A model generated the notes under the pieces. It had not been told where the DNA came from. It did not search any database and was given only the letters and a program-made list of their open reading frames with translations. Below, piece after piece: positions 25,805 to 36,200 of a DNA stretch of 64,000 nucleotides. Source of the stretch: Bergeyella porcorum. GTDB lineage: Bacteria; Bacteroidota; Bacteroidia; Flavobacteriales; Weeksellaceae. The translations under genes and the position numbers were made by a program. The stretch spans positions 124,001 through 188,000 of the forward strand of contig NZ_JBHMFD010000013.1 in NCBI RefSeq assembly GCF_042427575.1. The letters are read 5' to 3'. Position 1 is the first letter of the stretch. Every line of letters starts with the position of its first letter.

Positions 25805-28189
25805 ATGAAATTAACGCTCAATTTCCTATTCTTAATATTAGGAATTACCATCTTGTCTGCACAAAATACCTTTAAAATCTATGGGGTGGTTCAGGATTTT
25901 CACGATAAAACATTGCTGAAAAATGCAAAAGTAAAATTAGGAAACCGTACTACGCTATCAGATGAAAAAGGGCAATTTGTATTGCCATCTGTGGAAGCGG
26001 GGCAGTACACGCTGGTGGTGTCTCACTCGGCGTGCGATGATTTTTCCCAAGAGTTAAAAGTGGACAAAGACCTTTATCTGAACATCTCATTGGAGCATCA
26101 TATAGAGGAAATAGAAACGGTTGCTTTGCGAGGAACTAAAAAGCCTTCGGGAAGTGTGGTTATTATCACTTTGGATAGAAAATGGATGGATAGAAATGCA
26201 ACGGAAAACTTGGGCAATTTTTTGTCCAACGCCTCTGGAGTATCTTCTATGAAGACAGGGAATAACATCACCAAGCCCATTATCCACGGACTATACGGCA
26301 GCAGGGTTTCCATCATCAATGATGGGGTGAAGATGGCGGAGCAAGAATGGGGAGTAGAACACGCACCTAGTGTAGAACCTACGGCTTTTGAACGCATTAG
26401 CGTTATCAAAGGTTCGGGGGTGCTGAAGTACAGTGGCGATGCTGTGGGCGGCGTTATTGTTTTAGAACCGAAGCTGTTCCCAGCACGAGATTCCCTTGTG
26501 GGAGGCATCTCTCTTTCTGAGATTTCCAATGGACGAGGAGCTAAACTGGGGGTAAATCTCGCTAAAACTTGGGAGAACCGTTGGTTTGTAAAAACAATGG
26601 GAACTTATCAGAAGTTGGGCGATTTGGCAATTCCAAAACATACCTTGCAAAATACAGGGGCAGAGGAAAATTCGTTTCATTTTTCCTTTGGGCATCGTGC
26701 ATTTACTCAGGGATTTGAAGTGAGTTATAGCGGTGTTAATCAGAATTTTGGAATTTTCACGGGCTCGCATCTGGGAGGTCCAGAGGACTTTTACAATGCT
26801 ATGATGGGAGGTGCTTCGGCTTATTGGGATAATTTTTCGTATAAAATCAATAATCCTAAACAAGAGGTAAGCCATCATCTGGCAAAAATAGAAGCCTATA
26901 AGCGTTTCTTCAGCTTGGGGAAACTGTCGTTCCAATATGCGTTTCAGGATAACCACCGTAAAGAGTACGATATCAGAAGAGGGGAACTCAATGGTAAAGC
27001 CTCAATGGATTTAAGGCTTACCACGCATCAGGCAAAGCTAGAACACCTTATAGAACGGGAACAATGGCAATTGGAAAGTGGTATTTTGGGAACATTTCAG
27101 AATAATTTTCCCAATCCCGCTACCGAAGTACGGCGTTTGATTCCCGACTATAAGCGGTATGATGCTGGGGTTTATTCCGTATTGAGCTATCAGCCCAATG
27201 CTCGTTGGAAAACCGAAGCTGGCATACGCTATGATTTTAATCGTTACGATGCGTATAAATATTATGATAACACCGATTGGGAAAGGCGTTATGCTACCAT
27301 ATTTCCTCAGTTTGAGGTGAGTAGAAGTGGTAGTAGAATCCTCACCAGACCCGTGTTCAATTTTCATAATATTTCCCTCAATGCAGGGGTTGCCTATCAG
27401 CCCTCTCAGCATTGGAATGTGAAACTCAATCTTTCGCGTGCCAGTAGGACACCCAATGCAGCGGAGCTCTTTGCAGATGGCTTGCATCATTCGGCTTCCA
27501 TCATAGAGCAAGGCGACCTTAGCCTAAGAAAGGAAGAGGTTTACCAAGCAACATTGTCGGTAAAGGCAGAGCTAGATGTTTTAGCAGGATTGCAATGGGA
27601 GGTGAATCCTTATATAATGTTTTCGGATAATTTCATCAATCAATTGCCTGTGGGGGTAGAGAATACCAACCGAGGGGTTTTTATGATATGGAATTATCAG
27701 CAGACCAGAGCAAGGATTTGGGGATTAGATGCAGATGTAGAACTGAAAATCCATCAGAATATGAAATGGAACTCGCGGTTTAGCACTTTGCGAGGTGATG
27801 ATGTAAAACATCACGAACCATTGATTTTAATGATGCCTGCTCAGTTTAAAAATGCAATAGAATGGACAGTGATTCCTAAGTCTAAGTTGTATATAAGATT
27901 AGAAAATGAAACCGTGCTGAAACAAAACCGCTATCCGATACGAAACATCGGACTCACGATGATAGAAAATGGAAGCGTGGTTACCAAGACCTTAGATGTC
28001 AGTACGCCGCCAGCAGGGTATAGTGTTTTTCACGCAGGTGCTGGGGTAGATTTGCTCCAAAACCTGAGTGTTAATTTCAAAATCAATAATATTTTTAATA
28101 CAGAATACCGCGATTATCTCAACCGATTGAGGTTTTTCGCACCAGAATTAGGTAGAAATTTAATTCTAACTTTTAATTACAAATTTTAA
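25805..28189 (+). CDS. ZnuD-like TonB-dependent receptor
   Basis: A 794-residue receptor. The signal peptide is followed by a carboxypeptidase-regulatory-like domain (about 22-100, KIYGVVQDFHDKTLLKNAKVKLG), then a plug and a barrel ending LILTFNYKF. The plug segment HGLYGSRVSIINDGVKMAEQEWGVEHAP and PSVEPTAFERISVIKG resembles the ZnuD zinc-receptor group. Its neighbours are His-rich, which also points to zinc or another divalent metal. Ligand identity is inferred. Confidence 0.75.
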   Translation: MKLTLNFLFLILGITILSAQNTFKIYGVVQDFHDKTLLKNAKVKLGNRTTLSDEKGQFVLPSVEAGQYTLVVSHSACDDFSQELKVDKDLYLNISLEHHIEEIETVALRGTKKPSGSVVIITLDRKWMDRNATENLGNFLSNASGVSSMKTGNNITKPIIHGLYGSRVSIINDGVKMAEQEWGVEHAPSVEPTAFERISVIKGSGVLKYSGDAVGGVIVLEPKLFPARDSLVGGISLSEISNGRGAKLGVNLAKTWENRWFVKTMGTYQKLGDLAIPKHTLQNTGAEENSFHFSFGHRAFTQGFEVSYSGVNQNFGIFTGSHLGGPEDFYNAMMGGASAYWDNFSYKINNPKQEVSHHLAKIEAYKRFFSLGKLSFQYAFQDNHRKEYDIRRGELNGKASMDLRLTTHQAKLEHLIEREQWQLESGILGTFQNNFPNPATEVRRLIPDYKRYDAGVYSVLSYQPNARWKTEAGIRYDFNRYDAYKYYDNTDWERRYATIFPQFEVSRSGSRILTRPVFNFHNISLNAGVAYQPSQHWNVKLNLSRASRTPNAAELFADGLHHSASIIEQGDLSLRKEEVYQATLSVKAELDVLAGLQWEVNPYIMFSDNFINQLPVGVENTNRGVFMIWNYQQTRARIWGLDADVELKIHQNMKWNSRFSTLRGDDVKHHEPLILMMPAQFKNAIEWTVIPKSKLYIRLENETVLKQNRYPIRNIGLTMIENGSVVTKTLDVSTPPAGYSVFHAGAGVDLLQNLSVNFKINNIFNTEYRDYLNRLRFFAPELGRNLILTFNYKF

Positions 28190-28215
28190 TCATTAACAAA
28201 AAAATCTTTAAAACA

Positions 28216-28770
28216 ATGAAAAATTTATTTAAACTATTCTTAGTGTTGTTCGCTTCGTTATTGGTATTCTCTTGTAGAGATAATGATACGCCAGAGGATA
28301 TCCACGAGCACGAAGGTGTTGAAAAAATGACAGTAAGATTGGTAGAGCAGGGCTCAGGTGCAGAGCAAGTTATCAGCTATATCGGCGGGGTAGCAGATGG
28401 AGACATCGTTTTAGAAAACGGAAAAATCTACAATGTGTCTTTGGATTTTTTCCACGCTCACGATGACCATTATGATAGCATACTTAGTGAAATAGTAGCG
28501 GATAAAGATGAACATTTTATCACCTACGAATTTGCAGGGGTAGAGGTCAATGTAACCCGAGCTGCTACAGATGAAGTAAGAACAGATGGTAACAAACTGG
28601 GAGTGAAAACCGTTTGGACAGTGGCAACAGCTCCGTCAAGTGCAAAAGTGAACATTAAGCTTTATCATAAGCCAACTACGGTGAATCAAAATAGTCCTTC
28701 AGAAACCAATCAACAAGGAAGTGTAACAGGTGGAGAGACAGACCTCAATGCTCTAATCACCATAGAATAA
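28216..28770 (+). CDS. His-rich lipoprotein of the zinc-type module
   Basis: A 184-residue lipoprotein with signal peptide and lipobox LLVFSC, lipidated cysteine at residue 20. Acidic and His-rich segments (DIHEHEG at about 28-34, FFHAHDDHYD at about 82-91) look like metal-binding patches in an otherwise beta-rich fold. It is 26 bp downstream of the receptor in the same operon and shares no named domain that I recognise; similar flavobacterial lipoproteins often accompany such receptors. A role as a metal-capturing accessory is inferred. Confidence 0.65.
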   Translation: MKNLFKLFLVLFASLLVFSCRDNDTPEDIHEHEGVEKMTVRLVEQGSGAEQVISYIGGVADGDIVLENGKIYNVSLDFFHAHDDHYDSILSEIVADKDEHFITYEFAGVEVNVTRAATDEVRTDGNKLGVKTVWTVATAPSSAKVNIKLYHKPTTVNQNSPSETNQQGSVTGGETDLNALITIE

Positions 28771-28794
28771 TTCCTAATGAATGATTATAATAGA

Positions 28795-28824
28795 AGAGAT
28801 GTCCATTTTGGGCATCTCTTTTTG
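28795..28824 (+). terminator. Terminator of the zinc-type module
   Basis: AGAGATG-T-CC / GG-G-CATCTCT stem with a 4-5 nt loop followed by TTTTTGG. Confidence 0.8.
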
Positions 28825-28938
28825 GTGTAGCAGGTTTACTTCTTTTGAGTTTCAAAATATTCCCAATAAAGTAAAGCAGATTTGAAAAAAAAATCTTAAA
28901 TTCGCACCAATTAAAATTTTAATTAAAACAAAACAGAT

Positions 28939-29811
28939 ATGTCAGTATTAGTAAACAAAGATTCTAAAGTAATCGTACAAGGTTTTACAGGTAACGAAGG
29001 AACTTTCCACGCAGGGCAAATGATTGAATATGGTACCAATGTAGTGGGAGGTGTAACTCCAGGTAAAGGTGGAACAGAGCATCTTGGGAAGCCTGTATTC
29101 AATACTGTGGCAGACGCAGTAGAGAAAGCAGGAGCTAATGTTTCTATTATTTTCGTACCGCCAGCGTTTGCAGCAGATGCTATTATGGAAGCAGCAGACG
29201 CGGGAATTAAGGTAATTGTGGCCATTACGGAAGGAATCCCAGTTGCTGATATGGTGAAAGTAAAAGATTATATCGCAGATAAAGACTGCCGTTTGATTGG
29301 GCCAAACTGCCCAGGAATCATCACTTCTGAGGAAGCGAAAATTGGTATTATGCCAGGATTTGTATTCAAAAAAGGAAAAGTAGGGATCGTTTCTAAATCT
29401 GGAACTTTAACTTACGAAGCAGCAGACCAAGTGGTGAGAGCAGGATATGGTGTATCTACGGCTATTGGTATTGGTGGAGACCCAATCATTGGAACGACTA
29501 CCAAAGAAGCTTTGGAATTATTCATCAACGACCCAGAGACTGATGCAGTAGTGATGATTGGAGAAATCGGTGGTTCCTTAGAAGCAGAAGCAGCAAGATG
29601 GTATAAGGCAAGTGGCTCTACAAAACCAGTAGTAGGATTCATCGCTGGGCAAACCGCTCCAAAAGGGAGAACAATGGGACACGCTGGGGCTATTGTAGGT
29701 GGTGCTGAAGATACCGCACAAGCTAAAATGGCTATTATGAGAGAGAATGGAATCAATGTAGTAGATTCTCCAGCAGATATAGGTGCTACTGTTGCTAAAA
29801 TTCTAGGATAA
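28939..29811 (+). CDS. sucD: Succinate-CoA ligase alpha subunit
   Basis: A 290-residue alpha subunit of succinyl-CoA synthetase, TCA cycle. The CoA-binding domain starts ...KVIVQGFTGNEGTFHAGQM (about 10-28), with GPNCPGIITSEEAKIGIMPG in the middle and the phosphohistidine in GHAGAIVGG (about 250). The sucC beta subunit is not adjacent. A TAAATTCG sequence at 28897-28904 is a weak -7 candidate. Confidence 0.95.
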   Translation: MSVLVNKDSKVIVQGFTGNEGTFHAGQMIEYGTNVVGGVTPGKGGTEHLGKPVFNTVADAVEKAGANVSIIFVPPAFAADAIMEAADAGIKVIVAITEGIPVADMVKVKDYIADKDCRLIGPNCPGIITSEEAKIGIMPGFVFKKGKVGIVSKSGTLTYEAADQVVRAGYGVSTAIGIGGDPIIGTTTKEALELFINDPETDAVVMIGEIGGSLEAEAARWYKASGSTKPVVGFIAGQTAPKGRTMGHAGAIVGGAEDTAQAKMAIMRENGINVVDSPADIGATVAKILG

Positions 29812-29835
29812 TTAATAAACACAAGTAATACAAGA

Positions 29836-30507
29836 ATGAAAAAAATACTATTAGGAGTTTCAATATTAGCCTCATTATCGCTATCTGCACAGGTGGATTT
29901 TAGCTCTACGCGTTTCGGGGTATTAGGAGGATACAATTATTCCCGAGTGCAAAATGCTCACAATCCATCAGGGCCTAGACATACATTCCAAGCGGGGGTA
30001 ATGGCTTTGATTCCTGTGGATAGAAATGACCAATTTTACATCCAGCCAGAGGTGGTTTACTATGGTGGAGGAGAATCTGGGAAAGAAAAAGGTTTAGCTC
30101 CTACGAGTAGAGGATACAATGCAATGTATGTTGATAACTACATCAGTGTACCTATCTATTTCAAAGGTTACTTCTCTGAAGCAGAGTCTGAATTCTTCGG
30201 TATGGTAGGGCCAAGGTTTAATTTCTTGGTTAATCAAAAAGTAACCAACCCTTCCAGAGATGTTTATAAAATAGAAGGCGATGCCGCAAGACCAGGGCTC
30301 AATGGAAAGGCTGCAGGCTTTAATTTTGGTGTAGGAATAGGCTTGGGATATAGCTATAAGAGAAAACTAGAACTTACTGCAAGATATGATTTAGGCATCT
30401 CTAATACTTATCCTAATATGGCGGAGTCTTATACAGGAGATCCGAATGCAGAGAAAAAGAAATCTACACAGGTAATGGGTGTAGGTCTTACTTATATCTT
30501 TGATTAA
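29836..30507 (+). CDS. Small outer-membrane beta-barrel (porin-like) protein
   Basis: A 223-residue protein with signal peptide MKKILLGVSILASLSLSAQ and about eight predicted beta strands (FGVLGGYNYS, FYIQPEVVYY, SVPIYFKGYFSE, FNFGVGIGLGYSY, VGLTYIFD at the end). This is the flavobacterial 8-strand OMP_b-brl family, whose function is mostly unknown. It follows sucD by 24 bp, likely by read-through from the sucD promoter. A strong bidirectional terminator follows. Confidence 0.85.
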   Translation: MKKILLGVSILASLSLSAQVDFSSTRFGVLGGYNYSRVQNAHNPSGPRHTFQAGVMALIPVDRNDQFYIQPEVVYYGGGESGKEKGLAPTSRGYNAMYVDNYISVPIYFKGYFSEAESEFFGMVGPRFNFLVNQKVTNPSRDVYKIEGDAARPGLNGKAAGFNFGVGIGLGYSYKRKLELTARYDLGISNTYPNMAESYTGDPNAEKKKSTQVMGVGLTYIFD

Positions 30508-30537
30508 AACTAAGATTAGATATAAAAACTAAATAAA

Positions 30538-30572
30538 AACGAGAAGTACTTCGGTGCTTCTCGTTTTTTTTT
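30538..30572 (+). terminator. Bidirectional terminator between convergent genes
   Basis: AACGAGAAG-TAC-TTCG-GTG-CTTCTCGTT hairpin with a TTCG tetraloop followed by TTTTTTTTT. A-rich sequence on the other side also serves the minus-strand ABC gene. Confidence 0.9.
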
Positions 30573-30577
30573 ATGAT

Positions 30578-31489
30578 TTATGCGTTGCCTTCCACTGCTT
30601 TGATGAAAACCTCGTTCATACTTGGGATTTTCTCATTAAAGGTGCGGATATTGCCCAGTTCCAAAAGCTCTTGGAGCAGAGTTTTTTGGTCGTTGTCGTT
30701 TTGAATTTCAAAGGAGAGCAATCCGTTTTGATATTGGAATGTGCTGATGCCCTTCCTCGCCTTAAAGTTTTCAAACATCGCCATATCGGTATTCGCCAAA
30801 GTGATGGAGAAAATATTTTTCTTAAACTGCTCTCGCACCTCAAAGACTTTGCCGTCTAATACCTTCTTAGCGTTGTTGATAAGTGCCACATAGTCACACA
30901 TTTCCTCCACACTTTCCATCCTATGGGTAGAGAGGATGATGGTGGTGCCTTCATTTTTCAGACGGATGATTTGGTCTTTGATGAGGTTGGCATTCACGGG
31001 GTCAAAGCCAGAGAACGGTTCATCTAAAATCAGCAGTTTGGGGCGGTGCAATACCGTTACTACAAACTGAATCTTCTGTGCCATTCCTTTGGAGAGCTCA
31101 GAGATTTTCTTTTTCCACCATTGGTCTATGTTCAACTGCTCAAACCAATATTTCGCCTGCTGCAAGGCATCGTTATGGCTCATACCTTTCAGTTCTCCGA
31201 AGTAAAGGAGCTGGTCGCCCACCGTCATATTTTTATACAAGCCTCGTTCTTCGGGCATATAGCCTATGGTTTTGATGTGATGCGGACTTAGTTTTTCCCC
31301 ATTGATGAAGATTTCTCCAGCATCAGGCTTGGTGATTTGGTTAATAATCCTAATAAACGAGGTTTTCCCAGCACCATTAGGGCCTAATAGCCCATAGATA
31401 GAGCCTTGGGGTACTTCTATACTAAAATCTTGCAGGGCAATTTTCTTCCCAGCATTATAGGTTTTCTGTATATGTTCAGCTTTTAGCAT
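30578..31489 (-). CDS. ABC transporter ATP-binding protein (ABC-2 / DUF4162 type)
   Basis: A 303-residue ATPase; the ATG at 31489 is used because the longer frame begins with unsupported, non-conserved sequence. Walker A GPNGAGKTS, signature ELSKGMAQKIQF, Walker B LLILDEPFSGFDPVN and the H-loop STHRMESV are all present. The C-terminal region (about 215-303, ALINNAKKVLDGKVFEV) is the DUF4162 tail of ABC-2 exporters such as NatA. No permease is adjacent: downstream is a convergent gene and terminator. Flavobacteriia usually place an ABC-2 permease next to it, so the partner is elsewhere or lost. Confidence 0.88.
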   Translation of the reverse strand: MLKAEHIQKTYNAGKKIALQDFSIEVPQGSIYGLLGPNGAGKTSFIRIINQITKPDAGEIFINGEKLSPHHIKTIGYMPEERGLYKNMTVGDQLLYFGELKGMSHNDALQQAKYWFEQLNIDQWWKKKISELSKGMAQKIQFVVTVLHRPKLLILDEPFSGFDPVNANLIKDQIIRLKNEGTTIILSTHRMESVEEMCDYVALINNAKKVLDGKVFEVREQFKKNIFSITLANTDMAMFENFKARKGISTFQYQNGLLSFEIQNDNDQKTLLQELLELGNIRTFNEKIPSMNEVFIKAVEGNA

Positions 31490-31793
31490 TTTATTCACTA
31501 TTTTGGGGTCTAAATTACAAATTTTTAGGTTTACTGGCTCTGTTTTTGGGTTTGAAATTAAGATTTTAAGTCCAAACACTAAAATAGTTTGCCTTTTGGT
31601 TATTTTTTATTTCCGTGCGGGGCAAGGTCTTCTTTTTAGGGGAGAGATAAATGGATAAAAGCCATATTTTTAAGATAAAAGGTCGGTGATTTTTCTTCTC
31701 AATGCCAATTTTCTTGATATTCCCGTTAAATGATTTTTATTATTTGCATAATTAAATTGATAAACCATTCGTAGAAATGAAGCAACAGCACAA
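31490..31793. other. Gap upstream of ABC ATPase
   Basis: AT-rich, no gene visible. The array (31794-32035) begins at its far end. Confidence 0.5.
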
Positions 31794-32035
31794 TTAATTG
31801 ATTTCTGCACGCCTGAATGCCATTTCTACACGACCAAATATCATTTTTATATGCCCGAATGCCATTTTTTTATGTCCGAATGCCATTTCTGTACGCCCGA
31901 ATATCATTTCTGCACGCCCGAATGTTATTTCTGTACGCCTGAATATCATTTCTAAATGCCCAAATATCATTTTTATATACCCAAATATGATTACTTTTTG
32001 CCTGAATATCATTTCCATTAGGCAAAATAAGATTT
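31794..32035. repeat. Intergenic 21-bp tandem array (array 5)
   Basis: About eleven degenerate units spaced 21 bp, of the form CATTTCTGTACGCCCGAATA. Base changes (CGCCCGAAT, ATGCCCAAAT, GTCCGAAT) are common but spacing stays at 21 bp throughout. It lies between the ABC ATPase start and the dusB end. Confidence 0.8.
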
Positions 32036-32105
32036 CTATGGGACAGAGGTGGGGTACTTCTTACCGCAATAGGAGTTCTGATAACTCTGATAAGAAGTCT
32101 AAGCG

Positions 32106-33089
32106 TTAAAAATTAAAATCTGCAGACTTTATTTTGTCGATAAGGGCATCCATCTCCTCCAAAGTGAAGATTTCTAAGAATTGTTTTCGGTATTCCTTGA
32201 AATGAGGCACTCCACGGAAGTAGTTGCTATAATGCTGTCGCATTTCTATAAGCCCTACACGCTCACCTTTCCATTCGGTACTCCATTCTGCGTGCTGGCG
32301 TACGGCATTTAGGCGGTCTTCTAGTGTAGGTTTGGGCAGTAGTTCTCCTGTTTGGAAAAAATGTTTTATTTCATTGAAGACCCAAGGATATCCTATGGCT
32401 CCTCTGCCTATCATAATGCCATCGCATTGGTATTTTTGGCGGTATTCTAAGGCTTTTTCTGGAGAATCTACATCGCCATTGCCAAAGATAGGGATTTCTA
32501 TATTCGGATTGCTCTTAACTCTGGAGATATGTTCCCAATCTGCTTCCCCTTTATACATTTGTGAGCGGGTTCTAGCGTGTATAGTAAGGGCTTTGATGCC
32601 TACTTCTTGCAGGCGTTCTGCTACTTCGTCTATATTAATGCTATCGGTATCCCAGCCAAGGCGGGTTTTTACCGTTACAGGGAGATGTGTAGATTGCACC
32701 ACGGCTTTGGTAAGGAGTACCATTAGGTCTATATCTTTTAGGACGCCAGCACCAGCCCCTTTGCAAACGACTTTCTTCACGGGGCATCCAAAATTGATGT
32801 CTACCAAGTCGGGTTCTACCGTTTCTACGATTTTTGCAGACATTGCCATTGCTTCTTCATCCCCGCCAAAGATTTGAATCCCCACGGGTCTTTCATAATC
32901 AAAGATGTCTAGCTTTTTTCGGGATTTGATGGCGTCTCGTATCAGTCCTTCGGACGAGATAAACTCCGAGTACATTAGGTCTGCCCCGTGCATCTTGCAC
33001 AATCGGCGAAAGGGTGGGTCGCTCACATCTTCCATAGGTGCTAGTAACAGCGGAAAATCTGGCAATTCTATGTTTCCAATTTTTACCAT
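32106..33089 (-). CDS. dusB: tRNA-dihydrouridine synthase
   Basis: A 327-residue flavin enzyme that reduces uridine to dihydrouridine in tRNA D loops. The N-terminal TIM barrel carries LAPMEDVSDPPFR and NFGCPVKKVVCKGAGAGVL with the catalytic cysteine; TVKTRLGWD, HARTRSQMY and IPIFGNGDV bind FMN and substrate. A C-terminal helical tRNA-binding part follows. It is a single gene, apparently leaderless. Confidence 0.93.
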   Translation of the reverse strand: MVKIGNIELPDFPLLLAPMEDVSDPPFRRLCKMHGADLMYSEFISSEGLIRDAIKSRKKLDIFDYERPVGIQIFGGDEEAMAMSAKIVETVEPDLVDINFGCPVKKVVCKGAGAGVLKDIDLMVLLTKAVVQSTHLPVTVKTRLGWDTDSINIDEVAERLQEVGIKALTIHARTRSQMYKGEADWEHISRVKSNPNIEIPIFGNGDVDSPEKALEYRQKYQCDGIMIGRGAIGYPWVFNEIKHFFQTGELLPKPTLEDRLNAVRQHAEWSTEWKGERVGLIEMRQHYSNYFRGVPHFKEYRKQFLEIFTLEEMDALIDKIKSADFNF

Positions 33090-33093
33090 ACGG

Positions 33094-33101
33094 CAAAGAT
33101 A
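33094..33101 (-). promoter_or_regulatory. -7 box of dusB, leaderless arrangement
   Basis: TATCTTTG on the minus strand, exactly four bases (CCGT) before the dusB ATG. Confidence 0.7.
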
Positions 33102-33238
33102 TTGAAAGATTAAAGAATTAGAGGATTTTAGGATTGAAAATGTGAGGTATCAATGGCGTTGAAAGAGATAAAAAAGTGGATATAGAAAAGATAATTTTAG
33201 ATATTTGAAATCATTTCAAGGGATTTTGAATGATACCT

Positions 33239-36200
33239 CTAAAAACTAGCTTTTAATTGAACGGAACCGATGTGTATGGTGCGTTCGCCCGAGTTTCTGC
33301 CCTCGTAGTTGATGTTCAAGATGAGGAATGAGCTTAGGTTTTGCTGTAAAAATAAGCTCCACACTTGGTTTTTCCCTGGTCTTAGCCCGTCCAGCATTTG
33401 ATTGCCCACGATGGAGAAATTATTTCCAGTAAACTGATTGTTGATAAAGGAAAAACTACCCCTAATGGAGGTTTTTTGTCTTTCCCATTGCAGGTTGCCT
33501 GTGAGTTCTAAGGCTTGGAGCTGTTCCTCGCCATCGGTTCTATTCTTATTGCGGAACGCTGATGAAAACTCCGCTTGTATGGCGGGGCTTAGCTGATAAG
33601 TTACTTTCGGGCGGGTCTCAAAGATGCTCAGGTGATAGTTTCTGGTGGTAAACATTTGGGAGGAATTTTTCACCTCCGAGAGGGTGTTTTGCCAATCGGT
33701 GCGTAAGGCAGAGGTCATTCGGTAGCCGATGTTGATAAAATGAGCTTTTCTGGAGCTTTCCTCATTGCTGAAATTGGCATTGATGAGGTTGTCCGTAGCT
33801 GTGAAGCGGTAATTGCCATTCCATCCCGATTGCTCTGAGGCATTGAACTGAGCGGAAGCCAAAATGGATTGGTTTTTCAAAATCTGATGTTCGTTTTTTT
33901 CAAAAGGGTTGAAGGCTAAAACTTTTTCGCCTTTCAGATATGAGTTTTGCGAGAGTAGGGAGAGGTTAAAATTCCATCGTTTCAGAAAACCATTGTCTGA
34001 GCTCAGTACAACGGAAGGATTGATGAATAATGCCAGCTGAAGTTTGTTTTTATTAGAAGGGAGGTAGCGTACCGTATTGGTATATACTCTGATGTATTGG
34101 GCTAAGTCCATATATTCGGCAACTTCAAACTCGTCCAATTGCTGGATGCCGTCACCATTGTAGTCTGTCCATTTATAGACGCCTTGTCCATCGGTTACGC
34201 GTAGGTACTGAAACTCTCGCTGAGCTTCTTGCCCGTTTCCGAGTTCATAAAACCCTTGGAAACGCAGCCCATTACGAAATAATTGCTGCTGATATACGAG
34301 ATTTCCCACCACAAAATCCTGATTGTTTTGCGTTTCTTGGTTTTCGTAGAAAAATTTACGATAATGAAGCAAGGCACTGAGCTGTGTTTTTTCGGTTTTA
34401 ATCATTTGGCTTTGAGCTACGAAACCTAAGATGTGGTTCATATTCGCCATTTGATTATTGCGGATGGAATCATTATCACGATAGTATAGTTTAGTCATCA
34501 GTTGGGTTCGGGTGGAGTCGCCAATGGTTTTCTGTACAAACATTTCCTTCCAACTAAAGCTAGAAACATCATACTGCTGAGTGCTATTGTAGAGTCTTTC
34601 ATTGTGTTCCATACTTCCGCCTATTGCCCAGCTGCCTTTAGGTCTTTGCCATTCGTTGGTAAGGTTTCCGCGGATAAATTTGGTGTCTTCGGTATTGCCT
34701 TTGGTATTAAGGTAAGATAGTTTCCCAGAGGTGTTTAGTTTTCCTTTTTTCCAGCCAAAGTCTAAATCGTTTTTAAAACCTTTGTAGAACTGCTCTTCGC
34801 TGAGAAAATTCAGTTTGTAATTGAGAAATGCCCGTTCGCTCCACTGATTTAAAAAACTAAAAGTGAAACGATTTTGCGTTCGATGGTTAAATTCCTGAAG
34901 TAAATTAAAATCTCTGGCAAATTCTACATCATTAATTCTGTCCAAAATATGAAACTGGCGGTGGATGTACTGATATTCAAAACTTGGCGTGCCTTTCCAT
35001 TGGTGGTTTTTGAAAGTTTTAGTTCCGAAAATCCGCCCTGCATAGCCGATGTTTTGGGCATTGTCTTTGGATGAAAAAAGGTTGATGTCGTAGTTGCTCA
35101 GGGAAATATCCGCCCCTATTTTGCCTTCGTTTAGGCGGTATTCTATGTTGGAAGATATCACTTGCGATTTCTGAGGAGAAGACAGTTTCCTCAATGGGGA
35201 ATAGTCTCCCAAGCCACTGCCTACATATTCAAATACTCGTCCATTGTTGGTAGATTGCGTTAGTCTGTAATCGCCTTGCCCTTGTCCTAGGTAGGTAAAA
35301 CTTACTTGGTATAGCGTTTCATTTTGGTCTGTGGAAAATTCATAGAAATCGCCATTGGGCGAAGTTACTTTTCGGTACAGAATCTTATTGACATCGTACG
35401 CTGTAAGAATTTCTGATGGTGCCAGCATTAGATTAGGATTATTGCCAGCATTCGCCAATATTTGCTCATCTTCTTTGCTGAGGTTGATGGCAATGGGCAT
35501 ATTTTTATTATCACTTTCTAAAAACCAATTTAGCCCGATATTCAGACGCTCGCGGCGATGTTGCAGGTTGCCCGTTACCAAAAATCGGGAATAGTTTCGG
35601 TTGGTATAGTTATACGAAATGGTAATAAAATTCTGCTTGTAAATAGGTCTAAAACTGGTGAATGAAATCTCTCCCGTGTTGTAATTGATGGTGTAATCTA
35701 GGTTTTCGCCCCGTTTCATCAGAACGCCATCGATAAACACCTGCTCCGAACCTGATAGAATGGTGATAAACTGTTCACCATTTTTACCATTGAGGCGGTA
35801 AGGGCCTTGGTTGCCTTCCACCCCTTGGAATCTTATCCTATGAAATTCACTGCGTGCCACCCCTGCTGAAACATCTACAAAGGTGGTGTTTTTCTCTCCC
35901 AGAGTGGTCTGAAACTGCAGCCCCATACTTCGCCTTTGGAACCTTCCGAAGTAGGTTTTATCATCGTTTAAATCCAGATGCCCAGCTCGGAGAATTGAAT
36001 GTTTTTTGATGTTGAGTTGAATGTAGATTTTGTCAAACTCTTCCAATGTTTGGGTATAACCATCGGCTTGAATGGGCAGATTGTGATCTGATATAGAAGC
36101 TAAAATACTGATGTCTGGCGATAGCTTTCCAGAGATTTGCATATCCATAGAACTGCGAACGGCAGAGCCTTGCTGGTTGCCGAAGGTAACGCCTCGGATG

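Noticed and set aside
31794..32109. Open frames over array 5 on both strands
   Set aside because: Same reason; 21-bp units create seven-residue pseudo-repeats.
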